From Saprospiraceae bacterium (GTDB taxonomy: Bacteria > Bacteroidota > Bacteroidia > Chitinophagales > Saprospiraceae), in assembly GCA_016719855.1 (NCBI GenBank), contig JADJYH010000068.1:1-21559 (forward strand): a stretch of 21,559 bases of DNA. The letters run 5' to 3'. This document shows, piece by piece, positions 1 through 8,541 of this stretch (position 1 is its first letter; each line of letters starts with the position of its first letter). A program made the position numbers and the translations under genes. The notes below the pieces were generated by a model. That model saw nothing but the letters and a program-made list of their open reading frames with translations, did not search any database and was not told the origin of the DNA.

Positions 1-2
1 CG

Positions 3-660
3 AAATTGCCTGAGTTGGTTAAAGAAAAGAGAGAAAGACAAATCAAAGAGACTGGAATTTATTGTAGCGCTTATTTCATGGGGAGCGAAAAGCGCAGCGC
101 TTTTTGTGCGATACTAGACAATTTGGAAGGTGAAGAACAAACAAATAAAGCCAGCAGAATTGATTGAGCAAAGCAAAGACTTCCAAGTCCTCTGCCGCTG
201 CCTCGACATTCTGAACCAACGCAAGACGGAGCTGGCGGCTGCCAAAGCCTGCGAATTGATTGAGCAAAGCAAAGACCACCAAGTCCTCTGCCGCTGCCTC
301 GATATTTTGAACCAGCGCAAGCCGGAGTTGGCGGCAGCCAAAGCCAGCAATTGATTGAGGAAAGCAAAGACCCGGGGAGTCCTCTGCCGCTGCCTCGATA
401 TTTTGAACCGGCGCAAGCCGGGAGTTAGACAGCCAAAGCCAATTGATTGACCAAAGCAAAGCGCCAGACGTCCTCTGCCGCTGCCTCGACATCTTGGAAT
501 TGATGGAGCAAAGCAACGTGCCAGAAGTCCTTTGCCGCTGCCTCGACATTTTGAACCAGTGCAAGCCGGAATTGGCGGCAGCCAAAGCCAGCCAATTGAT
601 GGAGAAAAGCAAAGACTACCGAATCCTCTGTCGCTGCCTCGACATTCTAAACAGCGCAGC
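3..660 (+). pseudogene. 3' part of an alpha-helical repeat (solenoid-like) protein, frameshifted
   Basis: The window opens inside a reading frame (54 codons from position 3 to the stop at 165-167). It encodes a charged, protein-like stretch with the segment SAYFMGSEKRSAFCAILDNL. One base removed near 145-150 joins this frame directly to the repeats that follow. Each repeat reads like ELIEQSKDFQVLCRCLDIL followed by NQRKPELAAAKA: about 32 residues, with two amphipathic helices, which suggests an alpha-alpha solenoid of the TPR/HEAT kind. No named family is recognised. The frame breaks again in the third copy (extra G near 391-396, further indels near 419-430) and resumes from 443. Either this is a decaying repeat gene or the indels are sequencing errors. 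The 443 frame stays open to 1048, but the part after about 660 has no repeat character and its coding status is uncertain. Confidence 0.45.
152..660 (+). repeat. tandem repeat array, about 96-bp unit, six copies
   Basis: Six direct copies are visible, starting near 152, 250, 346, 441, 497 and 590. The first two are 96 bp. The third is 95 bp with internal indels, the fourth is a truncated 56 bp, the fifth is 93 bp and the last is cut short. The best conserved core is tcctctgccgctgcctcgac, next to a gcaaagac block and an ggcggcagccaaagcc block. Unit lengths of 96 and 93, both multiples of three, argue that the repeat arose as coding DNA on the plus strand. Long open frames on the minus strand over this array are a by-product of its composition. 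Confidence 0.85.
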
Positions 661-1044
661 AGCGTCTTGGGCACTCAAAAGCTGGAGACTGGGAAAGGGA
701 GGAGTTTCCATTAGTCGTCCGATGCCTCGGTGCAACCTTTCCGCATCAAGGGCTGACCGCATCATCACACAAATCGTGAACGAGTCGGTTTTCAATTTTT
801 ACCGGCTTGGGAATATTTTAATGGTTTCCTTTTTCGGCAATCATGTGTGGGAAAGGAGAACCGACTTGACGCTGCGAAATTGGAAAAATCAAAATCCACG
901 CTTGGTGAATAGTTGCCTGCTGTCGCACAAGGAAAAGCCAGAACTCACCCGGCTCGCCTGCGCCGGGTTGCTGGACGATTGGGAGGCATTGGTCATCAAG
1001 CAAAGAAATAGTCACCTTTTTTTACCTGGCATGTTTTCAACGGT

Positions 1045-1314
1045 TTAGCGCACCCCTTCCTGCGGGACTGAGGGGAAAAAGCGGTAGATATCGTGGAAAA
1101 AGGCAGGGAGTTTTGCGGCGACCTGCTTTTCAATGCGGCGAGCAAAATTGTTGTGGAAGGGGTATTTCCTGGTCAGCTTGGTGGGGCGGAGGAGGGTTAG
1201 ACAATCCCATCTAACATCTTTAAACCGCTGTTTCAACTGCGGGATTCTAAACATAAAAGCAGCGTCCCTCTTCAAAAGAGGCTTCCTAACAAGTACCGAA
1301 CCATTGTTTAGCAT
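1045..1314 (-). CDS. possible small hypothetical protein or gene remnant
   Basis: This 89-residue minus-strand frame is basic and has a protein-like middle (PTKLTRKYPFHNNFARRIEK, then a segment rich in aromatic residues). It has no recognised family, no signal peptide and no clear promoter. It is convergent with the plus-strand frame that ends at 1048. It could be the C-terminal remnant of a larger gene, or chance. The flanking DNA (1315-1543) shows no other supported gene. Confidence 0.18.
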   Translation of the reverse strand: MLNNGSVLVRKPLLKRDAAFMFRIPQLKQRFKDVRWDCLTLLRPTKLTRKYPFHNNFARRIEKQVAAKLPAFFHDIYRFFPSVPQEGVR

Positions 1315-1543
1315 TCAACTCACCTCTTTATGCGATGCATGGCCTCCAATTCCTTCCTTTTTAGTCCTATCATGCGGTTTCACTGCCATTAAACCCGCTG
1401 CAACTTTGCACCGTTAATTGATTCAAAAGCTAGGTACCTATCCGCTGAATCAGCCAACTTTCAGTAACCATTTTTTATCACCCGACAATATGTGGGCGGC
1501 TACCTGAGTCGCCTGCGTTTTTCAAAATCATGCTATTATCATT
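1049..1543. other. stretch with no convincing gene
   Basis: Apart from the doubtful minus-strand frame at 1045-1314, I see no supported coding region here. The last 200 bases are the upstream region of the secreted protein at 1544. A ctttgcaccg sequence near 1403-1412 resembles the transcription-start-proximal end of Bacteroidota promoters, but it lacks the TA that should precede TTTG by two bases, so I do not call it a promoter. Confidence 0.5.
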
Positions 1544-2611
1544 ATGAAATTGAAATTGACATTCCTGCTGGCCCTTGCGCTCACGACAATCACTGGTTTT
1601 ACCCAAATAACCCTTACTGCCGCCGACGTGGCCATCATCGGCCAAAGCATGACGCAAGTACACGACACGCTGCCAGATGCTTCCATCCTGGCTGGCCCCG
1701 GCGGGCAAAACCAAACCTGGAATTTTTCAGCACTAAACGACCATGAATCCTATTCATTCGCTGCGGTGGCGCCCAGTGCAACTCCCTATGCAGACCTGTT
1801 TCCCAGTGCCGACGTTGCGGCCATTGAGAATGACAGTTCCTTTGCCTATTTTGAAAAAGACAACGATGGACTGCGGTTGCTCGGCATCTATGGCGCCTTC
1901 CCGACCGAAGCCGGTACCATCGAACTGGCAGTCCGATCAACGCCTCCCATGAGCGTACTTCGATTTCCGACTACGCACAACGATGGGTTTTCGGAACAAT
2001 ACAAGCGAACCTTCGAGTTCAACGGAGCAGACGCTGGATTGCCAGTGGACAGCTTCCGGGTGGTCAGCACCGTACTTCGGAGCGTACAATATGACAGCTA
2101 TGGCATCATGACGACACCGGCGGGCAGCTTTCAAGTGTTGCGGGTCAAGGAAACGGAAATATCCACGGACACGTCGTATATCCTGTTCATGGGCACTTGG
2201 ACGGAGTTCCCATCCGACCCCATCACTGACATCACCTTCAACTTTTGGACAAAACAAGGTGGCATTGGCTTCCCCGTGGCATCCATCCAGGCGGATGAAT
2301 TCGGCAACACCGTCTCTGCTACTTGGCTCCGGGATTTTGCTGTCAGCCCCACCCATGAAAATACGGAGCAAGTTGCATTCGACCTATTTCCGAACCCCTG
2401 CCAGGACCTGCTTTCGCTGGACTTGCCAGACAGTTTCAACGGCAGCATCGAGGTATTCGATTTCATGGGCAAGAAAGTAGCAGCCAAAAATATGGAAAGT
2501 CATTTTGGGTCACTAGATACAAGTGCCTTGGCGCCGGGCATGTTTGTGGCGGTACTGAAAAATGCCGAAAACCGTGTGGTTGGAACGAAGAAGTTCGAGG
2601 TGAGCAGATAG
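1544..2611 (+). CDS. secreted protein with type A T9SS sorting domain
   Basis: This 355-residue protein starts with a classical signal peptide (MKLKLTFLLALALTTITGFT, with likely cleavage just after). It ends with a T9SS type A C-terminal domain at about residues 278-355. That domain begins with the typical FDLFPNPCQDLLSLDL motif, continues through VFDFMGKKV, and has LDTSALAPGMFVAVLK before a short basic end. Such proteins cross the inner membrane by Sec and the outer membrane by T9SS; the tail is removed and the protein is attached to the surface or released. The body (residues 25-270) contains GGQNQTWNFSAL and beta-rich segments but no named catalytic domain, so the function is unknown. The start is supported by the signal peptide. 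The next gene downstream is convergent. Confidence 0.9.
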   Translation: MKLKLTFLLALALTTITGFTQITLTAADVAIIGQSMTQVHDTLPDASILAGPGGQNQTWNFSALNDHESYSFAAVAPSATPYADLFPSADVAAIENDSSFAYFEKDNDGLRLLGIYGAFPTEAGTIELAVRSTPPMSVLRFPTTHNDGFSEQYKRTFEFNGADAGLPVDSFRVVSTVLRSVQYDSYGIMTTPAGSFQVLRVKETEISTDTSYILFMGTWTEFPSDPITDITFNFWTKQGGIGFPVASIQADEFGNTVSATWLRDFAVSPTHENTEQVAFDLFPNPCQDLLSLDLPDSFNGSIEVFDFMGKKVAAKNMESHFGSLDTSALAPGMFVAVLKNAENRVVGTKKFEVSR

Positions 2612-2640
2612 CCATTTAGCAGCCAAGCTTAATAGTAAGA

Positions 2641-2815
2641 AAAGGCAAAGACCTTCCTTGTTCATTAGACATTATGTAGAAAAACTTTGTAAATGCGCCG
2701 CCTAGCAGAAGTTAGGAGGTAACTTGAAGTTACCTCCTAACCTGGCTAACGAAAACTCGGTCGCCTAATACGAAATTTACATAATGTCTTTTAAACTTGG
2801 GAGGTCTTTGCTTTT
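2641..2815. repeat. 175-bp inverted-repeat (MITE-like) element with central hairpin
   Basis: The outer arms, 2641-2678 and 2778-2815, are inverted copies matching at 31 of 38 positions. The innermost 12 bases (agacattatgta on the left arm) are identical. In the centre is a perfect 13-bp hairpin: gttaggaggtaac at 2711-2723, loop ttgaa, and the complement at 2729-2741. There is no ORF inside. The element lies between two convergent genes, so it may act as a bidirectional transcription terminator, although no T-tract follows the central stem. The nested terminal and central repeats look more like a small non-autonomous mobile element or its remnant. I could not find a clear target-site duplication. 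Confidence 0.7.
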
Positions 2816-2852
2816 AGTTTTCAGTGGCGTGAATACGTGAAATGCCCAATGC

Positions 2853-3493
2853 TTACCTCACAACCACCACATCCCCCTTCACCATTTTCCGTTCGCCATT
2901 CACTAGCTCCACCTCCGCAAACCAGGCGTACACGCCCGTGTCCACTTTCCTGTCACGGAAAGTACCGTCCCAGCCTGTGTTGAAGTCGTTGGGTTGCAAG
3001 CCGAAGCCTCGTACACCGACTCGCCCCAGCGGGTGAAAACTTGGAAAGAAATCACTTGCTTCACGTACCCATCATTCGCAAAAATGGTCAGCACATCGTT
3101 GATGCCGTCGTCGTTGGGGGAGAAGGCATTGGGGACGTAGATATTGCCCTCCGGAGCGGTCACCGAAATAGTAATCGAGGCACTGGCCGTGCAGCCGTCC
3201 ACGCTCGTGACGGTGACGGTGTAGGTGATAATGGAGGTCACTGTGACCGTGGGGGAAAGGCAGTCGGTACAGTCCAATCCATCAGCAGGAGACCAGTTGA
3301 CCGAGGCAATTTGGTCGAGCGGGATGTTCAAAACAGGACTGAGTTGTATGGAGCTACCTTTGGCAAGGGAGGCTGTGGGTTCGAGCACCACCACCACCTG
3401 TTCAAAGTTTGGAAGGTCAGCGGAGAAGTTCGCCTGGCAACCGTTCGCATCCACAACTATCACCGTGTAGAAACCAATTGGTTCCAACGGCAA
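2853..3493 (-). CDS. C-terminal part of giant adhesin with type B T9SS (gliding-associated) tail, frameshifted
   Basis: This is the 3' end of the adhesin gene. It has one Ig-like repeat containing VNWSPADGLDCTDCLSPTV, then the type B T9SS / gliding-motility C-terminal domain, seen as IYVPNAFSPNDDGINDVLTI and VFTRWGESVYEA. Directly after VYEA the frame is lost near 2995-3005. The uninterrupted frame ends at 2903 in a nonsense sequence, whereas the neighbouring frame continues the domain exactly as expected (GLQPNDFNTGWDGTFRDRKV, DTGVYAWFAEVEL, KGDVVVVR) and stops at 2853-2855. The real gene end is therefore 2853. The 5' limit given is only where this frame opens; upstream it joins the fragment at 3460-3738 through another single-base shift near 3490-3505. 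Confidence 0.85.
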
Positions 3494-3738
3494 ATGCTGT
3501 CGGGACCGAAAGTAGCACCACCATCGAAAGAAAAACTGTATGGCCAGTCCCCACCCAAGCTCCCTGCAAACGAAATGCTTCCAGTTGGGTTCAGGCAGGT
3601 CGCAATCAATGATTTCAGGAGGAGAGCAGACAATCTGTTGCCCGTCATGACTGTCGAATCAAGCGCCGAGCAACCATTTCCCAAATCGTTAACATACAGA
3701 ATATAAGTCCCCGATGCGTTCACCTCCGAGTTGAGCAA
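3460..3738 (-). CDS. internal fragment of giant adhesin (end of Ig repeat plus SprB-like repeat)
   Basis: This 92-codon frame carries the end of one Ig-like repeat (ASGTYILYVNDLGNGCSALD) and the start of a different module, LNPTGSISFAGSLGGDWPYS then FSFDGGATFGPDS. The second module resembles the SprB repeat of Bacteroidota gliding adhesins. The protein runs on in a different frame (LPLEPIGFYTVIVVDANGC), showing a one-base shift near 3490-3505. It is not an independent gene: it has no start signal or signal peptide and belongs to the same adhesin as its neighbours. Upstream, 3740-3830 does not encode the expected continuation. Confidence 0.75.
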   Translation of the reverse strand: MLNSEVNASGTYILYVNDLGNGCSALDSTVMTGNRLSALLLKSLIATCLNPTGSISFAGSLGGDWPYSFSFDGGATFGPDSICRWNQLVSTR

Positions 3739-3830
3739 ATTTCACTACCAACAAAGCACCAGTCCAAGGAAAGCCAAAACATTGGCCTTATGAGACCGCA
3801 GCCGCCCTGCAAAGTCACGGAACTTTGCAC

Positions 3831-6800
3831 TCAGGATAGTGATTGCCAGGGCCTGCATCCCTGCGGCGGCGTATTATCGATCGTAACCACAACGCTGCCC
3901 GTCCCCGTGCAGCCCGTCGCCAAATCCGTCACCGTTAGCACGTAGGTGCCGGGCAGGTTCACCCAAGGGGCAAAAGAGAACGGCCCGCTCACGATGCCCT
4001 CGCCCACCACGCCGGGGTCGGGAACAAAGGTCCAAAACTGGCTGGAAGTATTTGCACTGGTGCTGGCATGTAATTCCACTTGGTCAGTGTCGCAATCAAG
4101 CGTTGCGCCCGATCCGGCATCCACCGTGGGCGGCGTGGTTTCCTGGTTCACGGTCGTCGAAGCCGTGGATGTACAACCGTTGGCTTGGTTGCTCACCGTC
4201 AGGATGTAGTCGCCCGGCGCATCCACCGTTGGCGTGAGCGTGGTTCCGCCGCTCACGATACCAGGGCCAGACCACAAGTAGCTGAACCCCGCCCCGGTGC
4301 TGCTCCCCGTGCCATCGAGCATGACTTGCAAGGTGGTGCAGTCCAAGTTTTGCGGCGCAGCCGCAATGGCCGTCGGAGGCGAAGTCGTCTGCAAAACAGT
4401 GGCCGTAGCGGTAGCTGTGCAATTGTTCGACAGGTTCGTGACGGTCAAAGTGTACGTGCCCGACAGGTTCACGACGGGCATGAGTGTGGTTCCGCCGCTC
4501 ACGATGCCGGAGCCAGACCACAAGTAGCTGAAACCCGCCCCGTTGCTGCTTCCCGTGCCACTCAACACCACTTGCTGCGCAATGCAGTTCAAGCTTTGCG
4601 GCGCAGCCGCAATGGCCACTGGCGACGTGGTGTCCCCCAAAACCGTCACTTGCGCCACCGTGCTGCAGTCGGTTGCCATGTTGGTGACGGTGAAGGTGTA
4701 AACACCGGGGACAGTCACCACAGGCATGAGCGTGGAGGCACCACTCACGATGCCCGGACCCGTCCACAGGTAAACGAAGTCCACTCCGGTGCTGCTACCC
4801 GTGCCGTCGAGCGTGACCGTCGCCATGTTGCAGCCCAAGCTTTGCGACGCTGCCGCAATAGCATCCGGTTGTTGGCTTAGGTCAAAAACCTGCACACTGG
4901 CCAGCGTCTGGCAGTTGTTGTTGGCGTCGGTGACGGTCAGCAAGTAGGTGCCGATGGCCGTGACTTCGGGCGTCAGGGTCGTTTCCCCCATCAAAATGGT
5001 GCCGTCAGTGGTCGTCCAAAGGTAGCTGATGCCCGGCCCCGTGCTCGACCCCGTTCCATCCAGCGTGACGGATAGCACGGAGCAGGTGAGCGATTGTGGA
5101 GCGCCCGCATCGGCGAGGGGAGCGGTGGCATCTTGCCCTACCAGCACGTCATCGCTTGCAGTGCAGCCGCTTTGCAAGTCTGTCACCGTGAGCGTGTAGA
5201 TACCGGGAGCGTTGATGGTCAGGTTTGGCGTGGCTTCCCCACTGAGAATGTTGCCGTTCTGGGTCGTCCAGGCATAACTCACGCCGTTTGGGCTAGTGCC
5301 CACCCCGTTGAGTTGAATACTGGTTTGTCCACAAAACAAAGTCTGCGAACCGTTGACAGCGACGATAGGTACGTTGGCCAGTTGCACCACCTGCACCGAC
5401 TCGCTCGCCGTGCAACTGGTCAGTGTATTGGTCACCGTGAGGGTGTAGCTACCTGGCGAGCCAACCGTTGGCGAAAGCGACGTGTCGCCGGAAACGATGC
5501 CGACGCCCGTGCCCGTGAACGTCCAATTGTAGTCGAATTCCGGCCCAGCCGAAGCGGTGGCGGCCAGTTGTATTTCGGTTTGGGTGCAATCCAGGTTGTC
5601 CGGCGCTGCAATGTCCACGTCGGGCAAGTTGCCGAAGGCGGCCACGGTTACGTCGTCTGTTGCCGTGCAGCCGTTGCCGTCGTTGGTGACGGTCAGCGTG
5701 TAAGAGCCAGCGGCGCTGATGGTCGGCGAAAGCGTGGTGTCGCCGCTCGACCACAGGTAGCTGAACGATGGCCCTTGGCTGCTGCCACTACCATCGAGCG
5801 TGCCGGACTGGGCGCTGCAATCGAGCACGGGTGGTGTGCCCGCATCCGCCACGGGCAGCGTCACATCTTCCACCACGACCACGCTGGCGTTTGCTACGCA
5901 ATTGTTGGTTAGGTTCAAAAGCGTGAGAACGTAGGTGCCGGGCAGGTTCACGGTGGGCGTGTACGTGTTTTGTCCACTGACGAAACCGGGGCCGCTCCAG
6001 GTCAGGGTGATGTTTGCGCCAGCGGAAGAGCCGGAGGCATCGAGCGTCAGTTCGTCGGTGAGGCAATCCAATTGCCCCGGCGGGTCAATCTGCACGATGG
6101 GGGCGTTGGCGTCCTGCCCAACGGTCACGGAGTCGAGGGCGGTGCAGTTGTTAACCGTGTTTTCCACCAAAATAAAATACGTGCCAGTGCCATCTATTTC
6201 GGGCGTCAGGGTCGTGTCGCCACTGACGATGTTGCCGCCGTTGGTCGTCCACTGGTACGTGAAATTGGGGCCAGTACTGCTGCCGGTTCCGTTGAGGTTG
6301 ATGGCCGTGCCGTCGCAGTCGAGCGTGGCATTTGGGCCTGCTTGCGCAATGGGCGGGGTGGTATTGGCGGTCACGGTCGCCGAGGCGGAAGCGGTGCAGC
6401 CGTTGGCGGTGTTGGTGATGGTCAGGGTGTAAGTTCCGGCGCTGCCCACCCAGGGCATCAGCGTGGTATCGCCGGAGAGGAAACTGCCGTTTTGCGAAGC
6501 CCAAACCAAGTCGAAGCCGCCCCCGCCGGATGATTGCGAAGCGTTCAATTGAACCGAATCGGTGTCGCAGAAGAAGGTCGGCACTGGCGTGGCGATGCCG
6601 ATGGTCGGCTGCGCAAAGTCTGCCGTCACGCTCACGGAAGCGATTGCCGTGCAGCCGATGGAATTGGTGACGGTCAGGAAATAAGTGCCGCCCTCGTCCA
6701 CGGTTGCGGTCTGGCCATTGGTGGGGCTCGTGAAATGGCCGTTGGTGGTTGACCAGGCATAAGTAATCCCTTTGCCAGTGCTGCTGCCGGTGCTGTTCAG

Positions 6801-8465
6801 CGTGAGCGTTGGCGTTTCACAATCGAGCGAATCGGGAGCATTTGCATTGGCAACGGCGGTGGGCACGGTGGCGCCTTGAAGCACATTGGCGGTGGCCGTT
6901 GCCGTGCAACCATTGACGTCGTTGGTGACGGTCAGCGTGTATTGGCCGGGGATGTTTACGACACAATTGTTCAGCAGGTCATCGCCAGAAACGATGCCGG
7001 GACCAACCCACAAATACGAAAATTCGGGGCCAGTGGAACTGTTGTTTCCGCTCAGGGTCACTTCTGTTTCGGCACAGGAAAGGGGGTCGGGGGCGCTGGC
7101 TGCGGCGGCAGGCAGCGTCGTGTTTTGGTTGACGAAAGCGGTAGCCGTGGCCGTGCAGCCGCTGATGCTGTTGGTGACGGTGAGCGTGTAAAGCCCCGAC
7201 TGGTTTACCTCGGGCATCAAAGTACCTTGTCCCGAAACCACGCCAAATGCAGGTTCCCAATCATAGCTGATGGTCGGGCCGGTGGAAGTTCCAGTGCCGT
7301 CCAACATGACGGTAGGACTGGTGCAGGTGAGGTCGTCGTTGGCAAAAGCAGTGGCCGTGACGATATTGGGGTCATCGAGTACATCCAGGCTTTCCGAGAC
7401 CTGGCAGTTGGTTGGCCCGATGTTGAGGGTGACGGTGAGCGTGTAATTGCCCACTTGGTTGATGGTGGCAATCGTCGTAGTCGCTCCGCCGATGACGCCT
7501 GGCCCCGTCCACAAGTAGGTGATGTTTGGCCCTGCCGACGATGCGCTGCCATCCAGTTGGATGCCAGACTGTGCTGCGTTACAGGGCAAAAAAGCGGTAA
7601 TTGGCACCACTGCCTCGATGTCGGCAACATCCACGTTCACCTCGTCGGTGACGGTGCAGGCGGCGGCGAAGAAGATGTCGTCGAGGGCATAGTCGTCGCC
7701 AAAGAAGCCGTTGCCGCCAGTGATTTGGTCGAGGACGCAAAGCTGCGCAGAGGTGGCCGAGCCGGAATACCACGAGGCCGAAAACTGTTGCCAGTTGCAG
7801 GTGCCCGTGCCGACCGGGTACGGGTCGCCGACGGCCACACCGTTTACCGAAAACTGCATCGTGGGCGGCGTAATTGGCGAAGCCATCACCCAGCCGCTCA
7901 TCACGTACCAGGTGTTTTGGGCAACGTTGATGGTCTGGCACCAGACCTGCGCCCCCGTGGAGGCATTGCCGTTGATGAGCATCATGTAGCCCGTGCCGTT
8001 GCCGTAGGTGTGGTCGTCGCAGGGCGGAAACGAGGCCAGCACCAGCGCTGGCGAGGTGGTGAGCACGTAGGTGCCGGGCGTGATGGGCGTCGGGTTGTAG
8101 GTGTACTGGCTGGTGAACCCCGTGTTGCCCGCCTCGAAACCGGGGTTGGTCACCAGGTTGGACGCCGAGGGGTCAACGGCCTGGGCACTCAGGGTGTAGG
8201 TGGCCGGCCCCGTAACTGTAACCGACGGGTTGAGTACGTTGGGGTTGCTCAGGCCCGTGGCTGGCGACCAAACAAAACCGAGGGTTAAGTTAAGCGAGCC
8301 ATCAAACAAATAGGCCCGAATAGAAGGTTGTCCTTTGTGGCCAAACTCTGTCACTTCTGGTTTTTCATTCGATTTGAATAAAAATGCGACTTCCATCCAT
8401 CTCAATTTTTTTGTTCCCAGGTGAAAAAGGAACAAGGTTTTCAGATAGTTCTGAGAAGTAATCAT
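3831..8465 (-). CDS. giant repetitive surface adhesin, N-terminal and repeat region (about 15 Ig/PKD-like repeats)
   Basis: This 1544-codon frame is the bulk of a secreted multi-domain adhesin. Residues about 65-95 are the end of a WSPATGLSNPNVLNPSVTVT module. Residues about 100-275 form a galactose-binding/CBM-like beta domain that starts NPGFEAGNTGF and ends DDYALDDIFF. From about residue 288 to 1525 there are about fifteen repeats of 75-90 residues. Each has a Cys near its start (often LDC), TLDGTGSSTG, a YLWSGPGIVSG-type strand, PGTYTLTVTN and NGCTATA, so there are two cysteines per repeat. Such arrays form long cell-surface stalks used in adhesion or gliding. The ORF has no signal peptide: residues 1-64 look like part of another gene. 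The 3' end is lost at 3831, and the T9SS tail lies further down in other frames. It is a disrupted gene or a misassembled one. Confidence 0.85.
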   Translation of the reverse strand: MITSQNYLKTLFLFHLGTKKLRWMEVAFLFKSNEKPEVTEFGHKGQPSIRAYLFDGSLNLTLGFVWSPATGLSNPNVLNPSVTVTGPATYTLSAQAVDPSASNLVTNPGFEAGNTGFTSQYTYNPTPITPGTYVLTTSPALVLASFPPCDDHTYGNGTGYMMLINGNASTGAQVWCQTINVAQNTWYVMSGWVMASPITPPTMQFSVNGVAVGDPYPVGTGTCNWQQFSASWYSGSATSAQLCVLDQITGGNGFFGDDYALDDIFFAAACTVTDEVNVDVADIEAVVPITAFLPCNAAQSGIQLDGSASSAGPNITYLWTGPGVIGGATTTIATINQVGNYTLTVTLNIGPTNCQVSESLDVLDDPNIVTATAFANDDLTCTSPTVMLDGTGTSTGPTISYDWEPAFGVVSGQGTLMPEVNQSGLYTLTVTNSISGCTATATAFVNQNTTLPAAAASAPDPLSCAETEVTLSGNNSSTGPEFSYLWVGPGIVSGDDLLNNCVVNIPGQYTLTVTNDVNGCTATATANVLQGATVPTAVANANAPDSLDCETPTLTLNSTGSSTGKGITYAWSTTNGHFTSPTNGQTATVDEGGTYFLTVTNSIGCTAIASVSVTADFAQPTIGIATPVPTFFCDTDSVQLNASQSSGGGGFDLVWASQNGSFLSGDTTLMPWVGSAGTYTLTITNTANGCTASASATVTANTTPPIAQAGPNATLDCDGTAINLNGTGSSTGPNFTYQWTTNGGNIVSGDTTLTPEIDGTGTYFILVENTVNNCTALDSVTVGQDANAPIVQIDPPGQLDCLTDELTLDASGSSAGANITLTWSGPGFVSGQNTYTPTVNLPGTYVLTLLNLTNNCVANASVVVVEDVTLPVADAGTPPVLDCSAQSGTLDGSGSSQGPSFSYLWSSGDTTLSPTISAAGSYTLTVTNDGNGCTATDDVTVAAFGNLPDVDIAAPDNLDCTQTEIQLAATASAGPEFDYNWTFTGTGVGIVSGDTSLSPTVGSPGSYTLTVTNTLTSCTASESVQVVQLANVPIVAVNGSQTLFCGQTSIQLNGVGTSPNGVSYAWTTQNGNILSGEATPNLTINAPGIYTLTVTDLQSGCTASDDVLVGQDATAPLADAGAPQSLTCSVLSVTLDGTGSSTGPGISYLWTTTDGTILMGETTLTPEVTAIGTYLLTVTDANNNCQTLASVQVFDLSQQPDAIAAASQSLGCNMATVTLDGTGSSTGVDFVYLWTGPGIVSGASTLMPVVTVPGVYTFTVTNMATDCSTVAQVTVLGDTTSPVAIAAAPQSLNCIAQQVVLSGTGSSNGAGFSYLWSGSGIVSGGTTLMPVVNLSGTYTLTVTNLSNNCTATATATVLQTTSPPTAIAAAPQNLDCTTLQVMLDGTGSSTGAGFSYLWSGPGIVSGGTTLTPTVDAPGDYILTVSNQANGCTSTASTTVNQETTPPTVDAGSGATLDCDTDQVELHASTSANTSSQFWTFVPDPGVVGEGIVSGPFSFAPWVNLPGTYVLTVTDLATGCTGTGSVVVTIDNTPPQGCRPWQSLS

Positions 8466-8541
8466 CTTTTGAATCGGGATATTTTTGGGAAATCTTGATA
8501 AGTTCTCTAAGCTTTCGATAAAGATGGATGTCGTAGCTCAT
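8275..8541 (-). pseudogene. partial small cytosolic protein gene fused to the adhesin ORF
   Basis: An ATG at 8541-8539 opens a 58-codon frame starting MSYDIHLYRKLRELIKISQK and continuing through DDYFSELSENLVPFSPGN, with the stop at 8365-8367. Beyond the stop the neighbouring frame continues naturally with SNEKPEVTEFGHKGQPSIRA and YLFDGSLNL. These residues currently form positions about 32-61 of the adhesin ORF. The composition is charged, cytosolic and unlike the Ser/Thr/Gly-rich adhesin. The start resembles small uncharacterised proteins beginning MSYDI-LYR; that recollection is unverified. The simplest reading is a frameshifted small gene whose 3' end is joined to an adhesin that has lost its 5' end, by rearrangement or misassembly. 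Confidence 0.45.

Noticed and set aside
152..660. CRISPR array
   Set aside because: The units are 93-96 bp with near-identical sequence throughout and no unique spacers; no cas genes are present.
76..674. Two long minus-strand frames (178 and 186 codons) over the tandem repeats, with SRQRQRT repeats
   Set aside because: They arise because the repeat unit lacks stops on that strand. Frame-to-frame repeats are not kept in register, and the plus strand gives better helical protein sequence continuous with the upstream frame.
818..1015. 65-codon minus-strand frame
   Set aside because: No family likeness, overlaps the equally uncertain plus-strand frame to 1048, and has no supporting start signal.
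1395..1415. Promoter at ctttgcaccg upstream of the type A T9SS protein
   Set aside because: It resembles the start-site end of Bacteroidota promoters but lacks the TA of TAnnTTTG and a clear -33 element.
6876..8288. 470-codon plus-strand open frame across the adhesin
   Set aside because: It is antisense to the repeat array. Its Gly/Arg/Val-rich periodic sequence mirrors the adhesin repeats, with no start signal or recognisable domain.
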